Shown in pieces: positions 8,742-17,623 of a stretch of 64,000 nucleotides of DNA. The position numbers and the translations under genes are program-made. The DNA is from Corynebacterium sphenisci DSM 44792 (lineage in GTDB: Bacteria > Actinomycetota > Actinomycetes > Mycobacteriales > Mycobacteriaceae). Numbering within the stretch: position 1 is the stretch's first letter; each line of letters opens with the position of its first letter. The notes beneath the pieces are model-generated. The model was not told the origin of the DNA. It saw nothing but the letters and a program-made list of their open reading frames with translations, and did no database searches. The stretch covers positions 248,001 to 312,000 of the forward strand of contig NZ_CP009248.1 of NCBI RefSeq assembly GCF_001941505.1, in the 5' to 3' direction.

Positions 8742-10406
8742 ATGAGCACCGCCCGCACCACGCCCGCTGGGCGCATCCTGTTCGTCGGCGCAGGCCCCGG
8801 TAACCCGGATCTGCTGACCCTGCGCGCCCGCGAGGTGCTGACCACCACATCCGTCGCCTACGTCGACGACGCCGTGCTGCCCGGGGTGCGCGACCTGGTC
8901 GCCGCCGAGCTGCCCGTGCCCGAGGAGAAGATCGAGGCCGCCGAGGAGGCCTACCGGCGGCTGTGCGAGGACACCCGGGCCGCCGGGGTCCGGCGCAAGC
9001 CCCCGCGGCCGGCCCCGCCCACCGCCGCGGAGCTGCGCGCCCCGCTGGCCGACCCCCGGGAGATGAGCCGGGAGCTGGTCGCCGAGGCCCGCCGCGGCCA
9101 TGACGTGATCCGGCTGGTCGCCGGCAACCCGCTCACCGACGACCGGGTGCTCGCCGAGATCACCGCGGTGAGCCGGTGCAGCGTGGAGTTCCAGATCGTG
9201 CCCGGGATGAGCGTGCCCTCCACGGTGCCCGCCTTCGCCGGGATCGCGCTGGGCTCCACCTACACCGAAACCGACCTGGGCCGGGCCGACGTGGACTGGG
9301 ATGAGCTGGCCGCCGCCCCGCAGCCGCTGGTGCTGCAGGCCGTCGCCGACGATCTCGGCGCCATCGTCGGCGAGCTCTCCGCCCGGGGGCTGCCGGCGAG
9401 CCTGCCCGCCTCGGTGACCGTCAACGGCACCACCCGGCTGCAGCGCACCTACGACGTCACCCTGGGCACCCTCGCCCAGCTCGACGGGGACCTCTCCGGG
9501 CCCCTGGTGGTCACCCTGGGCAAGGGCGTGGACGGCCGCTCCAAGTACTCCTGGTGGGAGAACCGGGCCCTCTACGGCTGGAACGTGCTGGTGCCCCGGG
9601 CCAAGGGCCAGGCCGGGCCGATGAGCGCCCGGCTGGCCGCGCATGGCGCGATCCCGGTGGAGGTGCCGACCATCTCCATCGAGCCGCCGCGCAGCCCCGC
9701 CCAGATGGAGCGCGCGATCAAGGGCCTGGTGGACGGCGACTACCAGTGGGTGGTGTTCACCTCCGTGAACGCGGTGACCGCGGTATGGGAGAAGTTCACC
9801 GAATTCGGCCTGGACGCGCGCAGCTTCGCCGGGATCCGGATCGCCGCGGTCGGGCACAAGACCGCCGAGGCGATCCGGGAGCTCGGCATCGTCCCGGAGC
9901 TGCTGCCCGACGAGTCCCGGCAGAACGCCGCCGGCATCGTCGACGTCTTCCCCGAGTTCATCGAGGGCATGGACCCGGTGGACCGGGTGCTGCTGCCCCG
10001 GGCCGACATCGGCACCGACGTGCTGGTGGAGGGCCTGCAGGAGCTCGGCTGGCAGGTCGACGACGTCACCGCCTACCGCACCGTGCGCGCCGCCCCGCCC
10101 AGCGCCGACATCCGGGACATGATCAAGACCGGCGGCTTCGACGCGGTGTGCTTCACCTCCGGGTCCACGGTGAAGAACCTCATCGGCATCGCCGGCAAAC
10201 CGCATGCCCGCACCATCATCGCCTGCATCGGGCCGATGGCGGCGGCCACCGCCCGCGAATACGGGCTGCGCGTGGACGTGCAGCCGGAGCGCGCCGGGGT
10301 GGTCGACCTGGTCGACGCGCTCGCCGAGCACGTCGCCGCGCTGCGCGCCGCCGGGCAGCTGCCCCCGCCGCGGAAGAAGCGCCGGCGCAAGGCCGCGGGC
10401 CGCTGA
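8742..10406 (+). CDS. hemD: Uroporphyrinogen-III synthase fused to a SUMT-like methylase domain
   Basis: 554 residues in two parts. Residues about 8-250 resemble uroporphyrinogen-III C-methyltransferases (ILFVGAGPGNPDLLTLRAREVL), but the conserved RLKGGDPFVFGRGGEE loop reads RLVAGNPLTDDRVLAEITAV, so methylase activity is doubtful. Residues about 275-540 are HemD (MSARLAAHGAIPVEVPTISI, WVVFTSVNAVTAV, FDAVCFTSGSTVKNLIG), which cyclises hydroxymethylbilane to uroporphyrinogen III. The basic tail RKKRRRKAAGR is typical of actinobacterial members. The same fusion is known in mycobacteria (Rv0511). ATG 8742 has a weak purine stretch (AGAAGC) upstream. Confidence 0.92.
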   Translation: MSTARTTPAGRILFVGAGPGNPDLLTLRAREVLTTTSVAYVDDAVLPGVRDLVAAELPVPEEKIEAAEEAYRRLCEDTRAAGVRRKPPRPAPPTAAELRAPLADPREMSRELVAEARRGHDVIRLVAGNPLTDDRVLAEITAVSRCSVEFQIVPGMSVPSTVPAFAGIALGSTYTETDLGRADVDWDELAAAPQPLVLQAVADDLGAIVGELSARGLPASLPASVTVNGTTRLQRTYDVTLGTLAQLDGDLSGPLVVTLGKGVDGRSKYSWWENRALYGWNVLVPRAKGQAGPMSARLAAHGAIPVEVPTISIEPPRSPAQMERAIKGLVDGDYQWVVFTSVNAVTAVWEKFTEFGLDARSFAGIRIAAVGHKTAEAIRELGIVPELLPDESRQNAAGIVDVFPEFIEGMDPVDRVLLPRADIGTDVLVEGLQELGWQVDDVTAYRTVRAAPPSADIRDMIKTGGFDAVCFTSGSTVKNLIGIAGKPHARTIIACIGPMAAATAREYGLRVDVQPERAGVVDLVDALAEHVAALRAAGQLPPPRKKRRRKAAGR

Positions 10407-10413
10407 CGGGCCG

Positions 10414-10419
10414 TATCGT
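10414..10419 (+). promoter_or_regulatory. Leaderless-type -10 box, hemB
   Basis: TATCGT, 7 bases before ATG 10427, with no Shine-Dalgarno sequence. hemB may therefore be transcribed separately from hemACD. Confidence 0.6.
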
Positions 10420-10426
10420 GGGGGCC

Positions 10427-11452
10427 ATGAACGACTTCGCCACCGCAGACCCCGCCCCCGCCCCGGTGCGCCGGCCGCGCCGGCTGCGCGCCACCCCGGT
10501 GCTGCGCCGGATGACCGCGGAGACCTCCCTGGAGCCCCGGCACCTGATCCTGCCCATGTTCGTCGCCGACGGCATCGACGAGCCCAGGCCCATCTCCTCG
10601 CTGCCCGGGGTGGTGCAGCACACCATGGACTCCCTCGTCGCCGCGGTCGCCGAGGCCGTCGAGGCCGGGGTGCCCTGCGTGGACCTCTTCGGGGTGCCCC
10701 GCCCCGGGGACAAGGACGCCGAGGGCTCCGCCTCCTGGGACCCGGAGGGGGTGCTCAACCGGGCCCTGGCCCGGCTGCGCCGCGAATTCGGCGATGCGGT
10801 GGTGCTGATGGCCGACACCTGCCTCGACGAGTTCACCGACCACGGCCACTGCGGGGTGCTGCGCGACTCCCGCGGCGGCACCGTGGTGGACAATGACGCC
10901 ACCCTGGTCAACTACCGGCGGATGGCGCTGGCCCAGGCCGAGGCCGGGGCGCACGTGGTCAGCCCCTCCGGGATGATGGACGGCCAGGTCGAGGCGATCC
11001 GGGACGCCCTCGACGCCGGCGGCCACACCGACACCGCGATCATGGCCTACTCCGCGAAATTCGCCTCCGCCTTCTACGGGCCCTTCCGGGAGGCGGTCGG
11101 CTCCAGCCTGCGCGGCGACCGGCGCACCTACCAGCAGGACCCGGCCAACCGCCGGGAGGCGCTGCTGGAGGCGGAGCTCGACGTCGCCGAGGGCGCCGAC
11201 TTCGTCATGGTCAAACCCGCCATGGCCTACCTCGACGTGCTGCGCGAGGTCGCCGACGCCTCCCCGGTGCCGGTGGCCGCCTACCAGGTCTCCGGGGAGT
11301 ACGCGATGATCTGCGCCGCCGGGGAGCGCGGCTGGATCGACCGGGACGCCGCCCTCGCCGAGTCGGTGCTGGCCATCCGCCGCGCCGGCGCCGACCAGGT
11401 GCTCACCTACGCCGCGGTGGAGCTGGCCCGGCGGCTGCGGGGGGACCGGTGA
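10427..11452 (+). CDS. hemB: Delta-aminolevulinic acid dehydratase (porphobilinogen synthase)
   Basis: 341 residues. It condenses two 5-aminolevulinates to porphobilinogen. The two Schiff-base lysines lie in MAYSAKFASAFYGPF and DFVMVKPAMAYLDV. The metal loop reads ADTCLDEFTDHGHCGVL: two of the three Cys of Zn-dependent enzymes are present and the middle one is Asp, a mix between the Zn type and the Asp/Mg type, so the metal is open. It follows hemD by 20 bases and ends in a GTGA overlap with the next gene. Confidence 0.95.
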   Translation: MNDFATADPAPAPVRRPRRLRATPVLRRMTAETSLEPRHLILPMFVADGIDEPRPISSLPGVVQHTMDSLVAAVAEAVEAGVPCVDLFGVPRPGDKDAEGSASWDPEGVLNRALARLRREFGDAVVLMADTCLDEFTDHGHCGVLRDSRGGTVVDNDATLVNYRRMALAQAEAGAHVVSPSGMMDGQVEAIRDALDAGGHTDTAIMAYSAKFASAFYGPFREAVGSSLRGDRRTYQQDPANRREALLEAELDVAEGADFVMVKPAMAYLDVLREVADASPVPVAAYQVSGEYAMICAAGERGWIDRDAALAESVLAIRRAGADQVLTYAAVELARRLRGDR

Positions 11453-12060
11453 GCGGCGCCGCCGGGCGGCCGGCGCGGGCGCCGGAGGAGATCGGCGGCG
11501 CCCGGCAGGCCTGGCTGGCCACCTGCGCGCTGCAGGCCGCCGGGGCGGCGACCACCGCCTGGGTGGGCCTGGCCGATCCGGCGGCGGTGGCCGCCCGGGT
11601 GCGCGAGCAGGGCCTGCTGGGGGAGTGGTTCGCCGGGATCGGCCCCGCCGAGCTCATCGCCGCGGCCCGCTCCGCGGCCGTGCTCTCCCTCGCCACCACC
11701 CTGGTCTTCTGCGCCTTCTTCGCCTTCGCGGTGTCCCGGATGGCCCGCGGCGCGGCCTGGGCGCGCACCGTGCTCATCGCCGGCAGCGTCTTCCTGGTGC
11801 TGCAGGCCGCCCTGCTGCTGCTCGGCGCGGAGGGGGAGCTGCCCGCCCCGGCGGTGCCGGACTGGCTGCGCTTCCTCGACGGGGGCCTGGCCATCGCCTC
11901 GGCCTGCGCCGCCGCCGCGGGGCTGGTGCTGGCCTCCACCGCCGCCGCCCGCGGCTGGTGCACCGGCGACCGGGGCCGGCGCGGGGGCGAGGGGGAGCGG
12001 GACCGGCCCGCCGGCGGCGCCGGCCCGGACCGCGGCGATGACGGGGGGAGCGCGCGATGA
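11449..12060 (+). CDS. Four-helix membrane protein, unknown function
   Basis: 203 residues. Four hydrophobic segments are seen near WLATCALQAAGAATTAWVG, AAVLSLATTLVFCAFFAFAV, TVLIAGSVFLVLQAALLLLG and LAIASACAAAAGLVLASTAA, followed by a hydrophilic Gly/Asp/Arg-rich tail. No domain is recognised. GTG 11449 overlaps the hemB stop (GTGA) and its own stop overlaps the next ATG (ATGA), so it is translated together with hemB and the next gene. M. tuberculosis also has a small membrane protein gene after hemB. Confidence 0.75.
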   Translation: MSGAAGRPARAPEEIGGARQAWLATCALQAAGAATTAWVGLADPAAVAARVREQGLLGEWFAGIGPAELIAAARSAAVLSLATTLVFCAFFAFAVSRMARGAAWARTVLIAGSVFLVLQAALLLLGAEGELPAPAVPDWLRFLDGGLAIASACAAAAGLVLASTAAARGWCTGDRGRRGGEGERDRPAGGAGPDRGDDGGSAR

Positions 12061-12425
12061 GCGCCCCCGGTGGCGGGGCCGGCTGGTGGCGGCCGATGCT
12101 GCTGCTCGGCGCCTGGGCGGCGCTGGCGGCGTCCACGGTGCTCCTCGCCGGCGATCTCGGCGCCGCCCCCGCCGCGGTGGCCCGGGACATCCGGATCGTC
12201 GGCGGCGCCGGGATCCTCGCCGCCGCGGCCACCATCGCCTTCCTGCCCCGGGCGGGGCGGGCGGGACCGCGCCGCTGGTTCACCGCCGCGCTGGCGCTCT
12301 ACGCCCTCGCCGCGGTGCTCGGCATGATCTCCGGGGCGGTGCGGCCGGTGGCCGGGCTGCCGCTCGTCCCGCTCGCCCTCGGCCGCTACGGCCTCGCCGT
12401 CGCCGGCACCGGAACCAGGAGGTAG
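12057..12425 (+). CDS. Small membrane protein, unknown function
   Basis: 122 residues with three or four hydrophobic segments (MLLLGAWAALAASTVLLAG, VGGAGILAAAATIAFLP, FTAALALYALAAVLGMISGA, and a weaker C-terminal one). No known domain. It overlaps the preceding gene by 4 bases and ends 3 bases before the next start, so it belongs to the same translation unit as the P-type-ATPase-like gene. Its topology resembles the preceding protein, so the two may form a membrane pair. Confidence 0.7.
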   Translation: MSAPGGGAGWWRPMLLLGAWAALAASTVLLAGDLGAAPAAVARDIRIVGGAGILAAAATIAFLPRAGRAGPRRWFTAALALYALAAVLGMISGAVRPVAGLPLVPLALGRYGLAVAGTGTRR

Positions 12426-12428
12426 GGG

Positions 12429-15053
12429 ATGGAACGCGAATCCACCGGGGTGCCCGAACTCGACGCGCGGGTGCGCGAACTCGACGAAATCGACGACCGG
12501 GTGACCATCGCCATCCAGGAGGCCAAGGCCGCCGCGGCGAAGATCCGCTCCTCCCGCTCCTCCGCGGAGGAGGAGAGCGCCGGGCAGCGCCTGGCCCGGC
12601 GCACCGGGATCGCGCGCACCTCCTTCGGCATGGTGCTCTACGGCCTCGACGAGGTCACCGACGCCGCCGACGCGGAGGAGGCGCTGCAGTCCATCCCCGG
12701 GGTGATCGCCACCGTGGTGTACCACACCGGCCGGGCCTGGATCACCGCCCCCGATGACGTCACCCCGGACCAGCTCATCGACGTGCTCGCCGAGATCGGC
12801 ATCGACGCCGGGCTCACCCGCTCCTCGCTGCGCCGCCGCGCCACCCGGCTGGACACCCGGCCCCGGCGCCGGCCCGCGGTGCCCGCGGCCGCCCAGCAGC
12901 TCGCCGAGGCCCGGGCCCGCCGCCAGGAGGCGGCGCTGCGCGAGGCCGCCGGGGACGGGGAGGTGCTCTTCACCGCCCGGGAGCTGGTCACCCGGCTGCG
13001 CTTCTGGGTCTCCCTGGTGCTCGCCGTGCCGGTGATCGCGCTGAGCCTCAACGAGGCCTGGCAGTTCCCCGGCTGGCAGTTCCTCGTCGCCGCGCTCTCC
13101 ACCGTGGTGGTGCTGTGGGGGGCCTGGCCCTTCCACCGGGCGATGGCCGGGGCGCTGCGCCGCCGGATGTCCGCCCTGGACGGGGCCAGCGATGTCGCGA
13201 TCCTGCTGTCCTGGGGCTGGTCCATGGCGGAGCTGGGCTTCGGCGCCCCCCGGCACCTGGGCTTCACCACCGCCCCGACCTGGTTCGCCTTCAACTACGA
13301 CCCGGCCGCGCCCGCGGAACTGTACTTCGACGTCGCCTGCGGCGTGACCGTGCTGCTGCTCGGCGGCCGGCTGCTCACCCGCTACAACCGGGTGCGCTCC
13401 GGGGCCCTGATCCGCAAACTGCGGATCCCCTCCGACCGGCTGGTCACCGTGGTGCGCAAAACCGGGCCCTCGGCCACCCCGGTGAAGCGCCGGGTGCCGA
13501 TCGCCGAACTCAACATCGGCGAGGACCTGCTGGTGCCGCCCGGGCAGGTGATCCCGGTGGACGGCTCCGTCATCGGCGGCTCCTCCCCCGTGGACGCCGC
13601 CATCGTCGACGGCCCCCCGGAGCCGGTGGAGGTCAAGGTGGGCTCCCGGGTGTGGGCGGGCAGCGTCAACCACGGCGCCACTCTGAAGATCCGGGTCGCC
13701 CGCACCGGCTCGAAGACCCGGGCGGCGACCCTGCTGCGCTGGGTGCGCCGGGCGATCCGGGAGGAGGACGCCGCCCACCAGACCGCGATCCGGGCCGCCT
13801 CCACCCTGGTGCCGGTCACCCTGGGCCTGGCCCTGGTCGCCTTCGGGGTGTGGTGGCTGGTCACCGGCACCCCCGGCGGGGCCTTCTCCGTGGCCCTGGC
13901 CATGCTCTCCTGCGTCGCCCCGGTGGCGCTGGCCATGTCCACCTCCATCGTGCTGCGGCTGGGCATCCTCACCGGCGCCGGGCACGGGCTGCTGCTGCGC
14001 AACGCGGACACGGTGCGCACCCTCGCCGACGTGGACGCGGTGCTGTTCAACCGGGTGGGCACCCTCACCGAGGGGGAGATGCACGTCGTCGCGGTGGCCC
14101 CCGCGGAGGGGGAGAACGCGGAGCTGGTGCTGCGGGTCGCCGGGGCGCTGGTGATGGAATCCGACCACCCCATCTCCAACGCGATCACCCGGGCCTGCCG
14201 GCAGGCCCGCGACTCCGGCGCCGGCGGCGAGGACGTGCCGCACTGGATCGAGGTCGGCCACGCCGGGATCGCCGCCGACGGCGCCTTCACCGGGCAGATC
14301 GAGATCCCGGTGCGCGCCGAGGACGGCACCCGGGAGACCCGCAGCGTGGAGGCCCGGCTGTGGCGGCCCCGGGAGCTCACCGAACTCGACGAGCGGATGG
14401 CGGTGGCCGCCCTCGCCGGGGGCGCTCCGCTGGTGGTCAGCTGGCGGGGCCGGGTGCGCGGGGTGATCACCGTCGCCGAGGACATCAAGCCCGACGCGGT
14501 CGAGGGCGTGGACCGGCTGGAGGAGATGGGGGTGACCACCATCATGGTCACCCGGGACGCCTACCCGGTGGCCCGCCGCTTCGCCGACCGGCTGGGCATC
14601 TCCCGGGTGGTCGCCGGGGTGGTGCCCGCCGGCAAACCCGGGGCGGTGCGCGCGGTGCGCACCGGCGGGGAGGCGGTGGTCATGGTCGGCGGCCCCGACG
14701 TGGTGGAGTCGCTGCGGGTCGCCGACGTGGGCATGCTGATGAACGAGGCCGACGCCGCCGGCGGGCTGGAGCTCGACGCGGTGGACGTGGTCTCGCTGCG
14801 CTCCCGGGTCACCGGGGTCGCCGAGGCGATCGGGCTGGCCCGGCAGATCCGCCGGATCATGGACTCCAACATCATGATCGCCTGGATCTACAACGCCGCG
14901 GCGCTGCTGCTGGCCCTGGTCGGCCTGCTGCACCCGCTGATGGCGGCGGTGCTCATGGTCGCCTCCGGGCTGCTCATCGAATGGCGCTCCCGCTGGATGC
15001 GCCGGCCCAGGCTGGCCCACCTGGGCGGGCCTTCCCTACGATGGTGGCCGTGA
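12429..15053 (+). CDS. P1B-type ATPase-like protein lacking the catalytic residues
   Basis: 874 residues, full length for a heavy-metal P-type ATPase and free of frameshifts. Order: charged N-terminal helix (1-55), an HMA-like domain without CxxC (about 65-135), membrane helices from about 195, an A-domain-like segment, core helices, P/N-like domains and two last helices. Every key motif is changed: the phosphorylated Asp of DKTGT is N541 ([12 protein letters not shown]), TGES is DGPPEPV at 394-400, the membrane CPx site is [11 protein letters not shown], and GDGxND is GGPDVV at 754-759; only the HP of [10 protein letters not shown] remains. It therefore cannot work as a normal ion pump. A sensor, scaffold or lipid role is possible. 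It is coupled to the two small membrane proteins and to hemL. Confidence 0.8.
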   Translation: MERESTGVPELDARVRELDEIDDRVTIAIQEAKAAAAKIRSSRSSAEEESAGQRLARRTGIARTSFGMVLYGLDEVTDAADAEEALQSIPGVIATVVYHTGRAWITAPDDVTPDQLIDVLAEIGIDAGLTRSSLRRRATRLDTRPRRRPAVPAAAQQLAEARARRQEAALREAAGDGEVLFTARELVTRLRFWVSLVLAVPVIALSLNEAWQFPGWQFLVAALSTVVVLWGAWPFHRAMAGALRRRMSALDGASDVAILLSWGWSMAELGFGAPRHLGFTTAPTWFAFNYDPAAPAELYFDVACGVTVLLLGGRLLTRYNRVRSGALIRKLRIPSDRLVTVVRKTGPSATPVKRRVPIAELNIGEDLLVPPGQVIPVDGSVIGGSSPVDAAIVDGPPEPVEVKVGSRVWAGSVNHGATLKIRVARTGSKTRAATLLRWVRRAIREEDAAHQTAIRAASTLVPVTLGLALVAFGVWWLVTGTPGGAFSVALAMLSCVAPVALAMSTSIVLRLGILTGAGHGLLLRNADTVRTLADVDAVLFNRVGTLTEGEMHVVAVAPAEGENAELVLRVAGALVMESDHPISNAITRACRQARDSGAGGEDVPHWIEVGHAGIAADGAFTGQIEIPVRAEDGTRETRSVEARLWRPRELTELDERMAVAALAGGAPLVVSWRGRVRGVITVAEDIKPDAVEGVDRLEEMGVTTIMVTRDAYPVARRFADRLGISRVVAGVVPAGKPGAVRAVRTGGEAVVMVGGPDVVESLRVADVGMLMNEADAAGGLELDAVDVVSLRSRVTGVAEAIGLARQIRRIMDSNIMIAWIYNAAALLLALVGLLHPLMAAVLMVASGLLIEWRSRWMRRPRLAHLGGPSLRWWP
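15037..15042 (+). promoter_or_regulatory. Leaderless-type -10 box, hemL
   Basis: TACGAT ends 7 bases before GTG 15050. The box overlaps the alternative ATG at 15041, which favours the GTG as the start used. Confidence 0.5.
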
Positions 15054-16375
15054 CCGACACCGCAGACACCGCCGCCCAGCCCACCGCCGCCTCCGCCGAC
15101 TGGTTCGACCACGCCCGCCGGGTCACCCCCGGCGGGGTGAACTCCCCGGTGCGCGCCTTCGGCTCCGTCGGCGGGGTGCCCCGCTTCATCGCCTCCGCCG
15201 CCGGCTCCCGGCTCACCGACGTCGACGGCAACGAGTACGTCGACCTGGTGTGCTCCTGGGGGCCGATGCTGATGGGGCACGCCCACCCCGAGGTGGTCGC
15301 CGCGGTGCGCGAGGCCGCCGGCCGGGGCCTGTCCTTCGGCACCCCCACCACCGGGGAGGTGGAGCTGGCCGAGGAGATCATCGCCCGCTCCTCCGCCGAG
15401 GAGGTGCGCCTGGTCAACTCCGGCACCGAGGCCACCATGTCCGCGGTGCGGCTGGCCCGCGGCGCCACCGGCCGGTCCAAGATCATCAAGTTCGCGGGCT
15501 GCTACCACGGCCACGTCGACGCGCTGCTCGCCGCCGCCGGCTCCGGGGTGGCCACCTTCGGCCTGCCCGATTCGCCCGGGGTGACCGGGGCGGCCGCGGC
15601 GGACACCATCGTGGTGCCCTACAACGACCTCGACGCCGTCCGCGCCGCCTTCGAGGCGCACCCCGGGGAGGTGGCCTGCGTCATCGCCGAGGCCGCCGCC
15701 GGGAACATGGGCGTGGTCGCCCCCGCGCCGGGCTTCAACGCCGCGCTGCTCGAGCTCGCCCACGACCATGGCGCGCTGCTCATCCTCGACGAGGTGATGA
15801 CCGGCTTCCGGGCCTCCCGCACCGGCTGGTACGGCGTCGACGGGGTCGCCGCGGACCTGGTCACCTTCGGCAAGGTGGTCTCCGGCGGGCTGCCCGCGGC
15901 CGCCTTCGGCGGGCGCGCCGAGATCATGGAGCGCCTCGCCCCGAACGGGCCGGTGTACCAGGCCGGCACCCTGTCCGGGAACCCGGTGGCCGTCGCCGCC
16001 GGGCTGGCCAGCCTGCGCGCCGCCGATGACGCGGTCTACGAGAGGGTCGCCGCCAACGCCGACCGGCTGGACCGGATCCTCTCCGGGGCGCTGGCCGCCG
16101 CAGGGGTGGCGCACCACATCCAGCGCGCCGCGACCATGCTCTCCCCCCGCTTCGCCGAGGGGGAGGGGCGGAACTTCGCGGACATGCAGGCCGCGGAGAC
16201 CTTCCGCTACCCGGCCTTCTTCCACGCCCTGCTCGAGCACGGGGTCTACGCCCCGCCGAGCTGCTTCGAATCCTGGTTCGTCTCCTCGGCGCTCACCGAG
16301 GAGGACTTCCGGATCATCGAGGCCGCCGCCGGGCCCGCCGCCGAGGCCGCCGCCGCGGCCGTCCCGGGGGCCTGA
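15050..16375 (+). CDS. hemL: Glutamate-1-semialdehyde 2,1-aminomutase
   Basis: 441 residues from GTG 15050, or 444 from ATG 15041. It converts glutamate-1-semialdehyde to 5-aminolevulinate with PLP. Motifs: [14 protein letters not shown] at the N terminus, the cofactor loop [27 protein letters not shown], and the PLP lysine in [18 protein letters not shown]. The GTG is preferred because it overlaps the preceding stop codon as GTGA and is placed for a leaderless transcript from TACGAT. It works directly after HemA, whose gene lies 8.7 kb upstream. Confidence 0.95.
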   Translation: MTDTADTAAQPTAASADWFDHARRVTPGGVNSPVRAFGSVGGVPRFIASAAGSRLTDVDGNEYVDLVCSWGPMLMGHAHPEVVAAVREAAGRGLSFGTPTTGEVELAEEIIARSSAEEVRLVNSGTEATMSAVRLARGATGRSKIIKFAGCYHGHVDALLAAAGSGVATFGLPDSPGVTGAAAADTIVVPYNDLDAVRAAFEAHPGEVACVIAEAAAGNMGVVAPAPGFNAALLELAHDHGALLILDEVMTGFRASRTGWYGVDGVAADLVTFGKVVSGGLPAAAFGGRAEIMERLAPNGPVYQAGTLSGNPVAVAAGLASLRAADDAVYERVAANADRLDRILSGALAAAGVAHHIQRAATMLSPRFAEGEGRNFADMQAAETFRYPAFFHALLEHGVYAPPSCFESWFVSSALTEEDFRIIEAAAGPAAEAAAAAVPGA

Positions 16376-16376
16376 G

Positions 16377-17003
16377 ATGGCCGCCGGCGGGGACGCCCCG
16401 CGCACCATCGTGCACCTGGTCCGGCATGGCGAGGTGCACAACCCGGACCGGATCCTCTACGGCCGGCTGCCCGGGTACCGGCTCTCCGCCCGCGGCCGGG
16501 CGCAGGCGGCGGCCACCGCCGCCTCCTTCGCCGGGCACGACGTCGCCGCGCTCTACGTCTCCCCGATGCTGCGCACCCGGCAGACCGCCGAACCCATCGC
16601 CGAGGTCACCGGCTGCGCGCAGCGGGTGCGCGGGGACCTCATCGAGGCCGGCAACGACTTCGAGGGCCTGCACGTCCGGGGCCCGCGCTCCGATCTGTGG
16701 CACCCCCGGCACTGGCCGCTGCTGCGCCGCCCGGGTGTGCCCAGCTGGGGGGAGCCCTACACCGCGATCGCGGACCGGATCGGGGCGGTCATCGCCGAGG
16801 CCCGCGCCGCCGCGGCGGGCCGGGAGGCGGTGCTGGTCACCCACCAGCTGTGCGTGGTCGCCGCCGCCCGCCGCGCCCGGGGGCTGCGGCTGGCGCATAA
16901 CCCGGCCCGGCGGCAGTGCGAGCTGGCCTCGGTGACCTCCCTGCTGTTCACCGGGGAGCGCCTGGACGGGGTCCGCTACGCCGAACCGGCCGCCGGGGTA
17001 TAG
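16377..17003 (+). CDS. Histidine phosphatase (phosphoglycerate mutase-like)
   Basis: 208 residues. The phosphohistidine motif is LVRHGEVHNP; the second His lies in VLVTHQLCVVAAARR and Arg contacts are in YVSPMLRTRQTAEP. This is the 2-His phosphatase fold, too short and divergent to call a glycolytic mutase. M. tuberculosis has the same gene after hemL (Rv0525). It starts one base after the hemL stop and its stop lies inside the promoter of the next gene. The substrate is unknown. Confidence 0.85.
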   Translation: MAAGGDAPRTIVHLVRHGEVHNPDRILYGRLPGYRLSARGRAQAAATAASFAGHDVAALYVSPMLRTRQTAEPIAEVTGCAQRVRGDLIEAGNDFEGLHVRGPRSDLWHPRHWPLLRRPGVPSWGEPYTAIADRIGAVIAEARAAAAGREAVLVTHQLCVVAAARRARGLRLAHNPARRQCELASVTSLLFTGERLDGVRYAEPAAGV

Positions 17004-17006
17004 GTT
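17001..17006 (+). promoter_or_regulatory. Leaderless-type -10 box, TlpA-like gene
   Basis: TAGGTT, 8 bases before ATG 17015; TATAGG overlaps it two bases upstream. No Shine-Dalgarno sequence is seen. Confidence 0.5.
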
Positions 17007-17014
17007 CGACCACC

Positions 17015-17623
17015 ATGGACATGCGCACCCCCCTCGCCCTCGCCGCGGCGGCCGCCCTCGCCCTGGGCCTGGCCGGCTGCGGGGAGGACGCCACCGCCGG
17101 CCATGACGCGGTGGCCATCGGCGGCCAGTTCGAGTTCGTCTCCCCCGGGGGGCAGACGGTCATCGAGTACCCGCCCGCCGAACGCGCCCCGGTCGGCGAG
17201 GTCTACGGCCCCGACCTGCGCGATGAATCGGAGGAGATCCGGCTGGCCGACTTCGCCGGCCAGATCGTGGTGCTCAACGCCTGGGGCCAGTGGTGCGCCC
17301 CCTGCCGGGCGGAGAGCGATGATCTGCAGCGGGTGCACGAGTGGATGCGGGGGGAGGGCATCGGCACCGTGCTCGGCATCAACGTCCGCGATGACGTGAT
17401 CACCGCCCCCCGGGACTTCATGGCCGATAACGGGCTGAGCTACCCCTCCATCTACGACCCGCCCTTCATCAACGCCGCCGCCCTCGGCGGGATCCCCGCC
17501 TCGGTGATCCCCACCACCGTGATCCTGGACCGGCGGCACCGCCCCGCGGCGGTGCTGCTCAAGGGCGTCGACGACCGGGAGCTCACCGAGCTGGTGCGGA
17601 AGATCGCCGCGGAGGAGCCGTGA
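17015..17623 (+). CDS. TlpA/ResA-like thioredoxin lipoprotein
   Basis: 202 residues. A lipoprotein signal peptide ends in LALGLAGC, with C22 as the lipidated residue, so the protein sits on the outer face of the membrane. The thioredoxin domain has the redox motif WCAPC in NAWGQWCAPCRAE and a cis-proline turn SVIPTTVILD. It should keep apocytochrome c haem-binding cysteines reduced, with electrons from CcdA, whose gene overlaps by 4 bases. The set TlpA, CcdA, ResB, CcsB is the System II cytochrome c maturation unit and matches Rv0526-Rv0529. Confidence 0.92.
   Translation: MDMRTPLALAAAAALALGLAGCGEDATAGHDAVAIGGQFEFVSPGGQTVIEYPPAERAPVGEVYGPDLRDESEEIRLADFAGQIVVLNAWGQWCAPCRAESDDLQRVHEWMRGEGIGTVLGINVRDDVITAPRDFMADNGLSYPSIYDPPFINAAALGGIPASVIPTTVILDRRHRPAAVLLKGVDDRELTELVRKIAAEEP

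Noticed and set aside
6234..10331. Long minus-strand open frame opposite hemA-hemD
   Set aside because: Same cause: the sense genes have intact catalytic motifs and the antisense translation shows only low-complexity sequence.
12429..15053. P-type ATPase gene as a decayed pseudogene
   Set aside because: No stop codon or frameshift, normal length, normal codon use and overlapping junctions on both sides; point changes are confined to the catalytic motifs.
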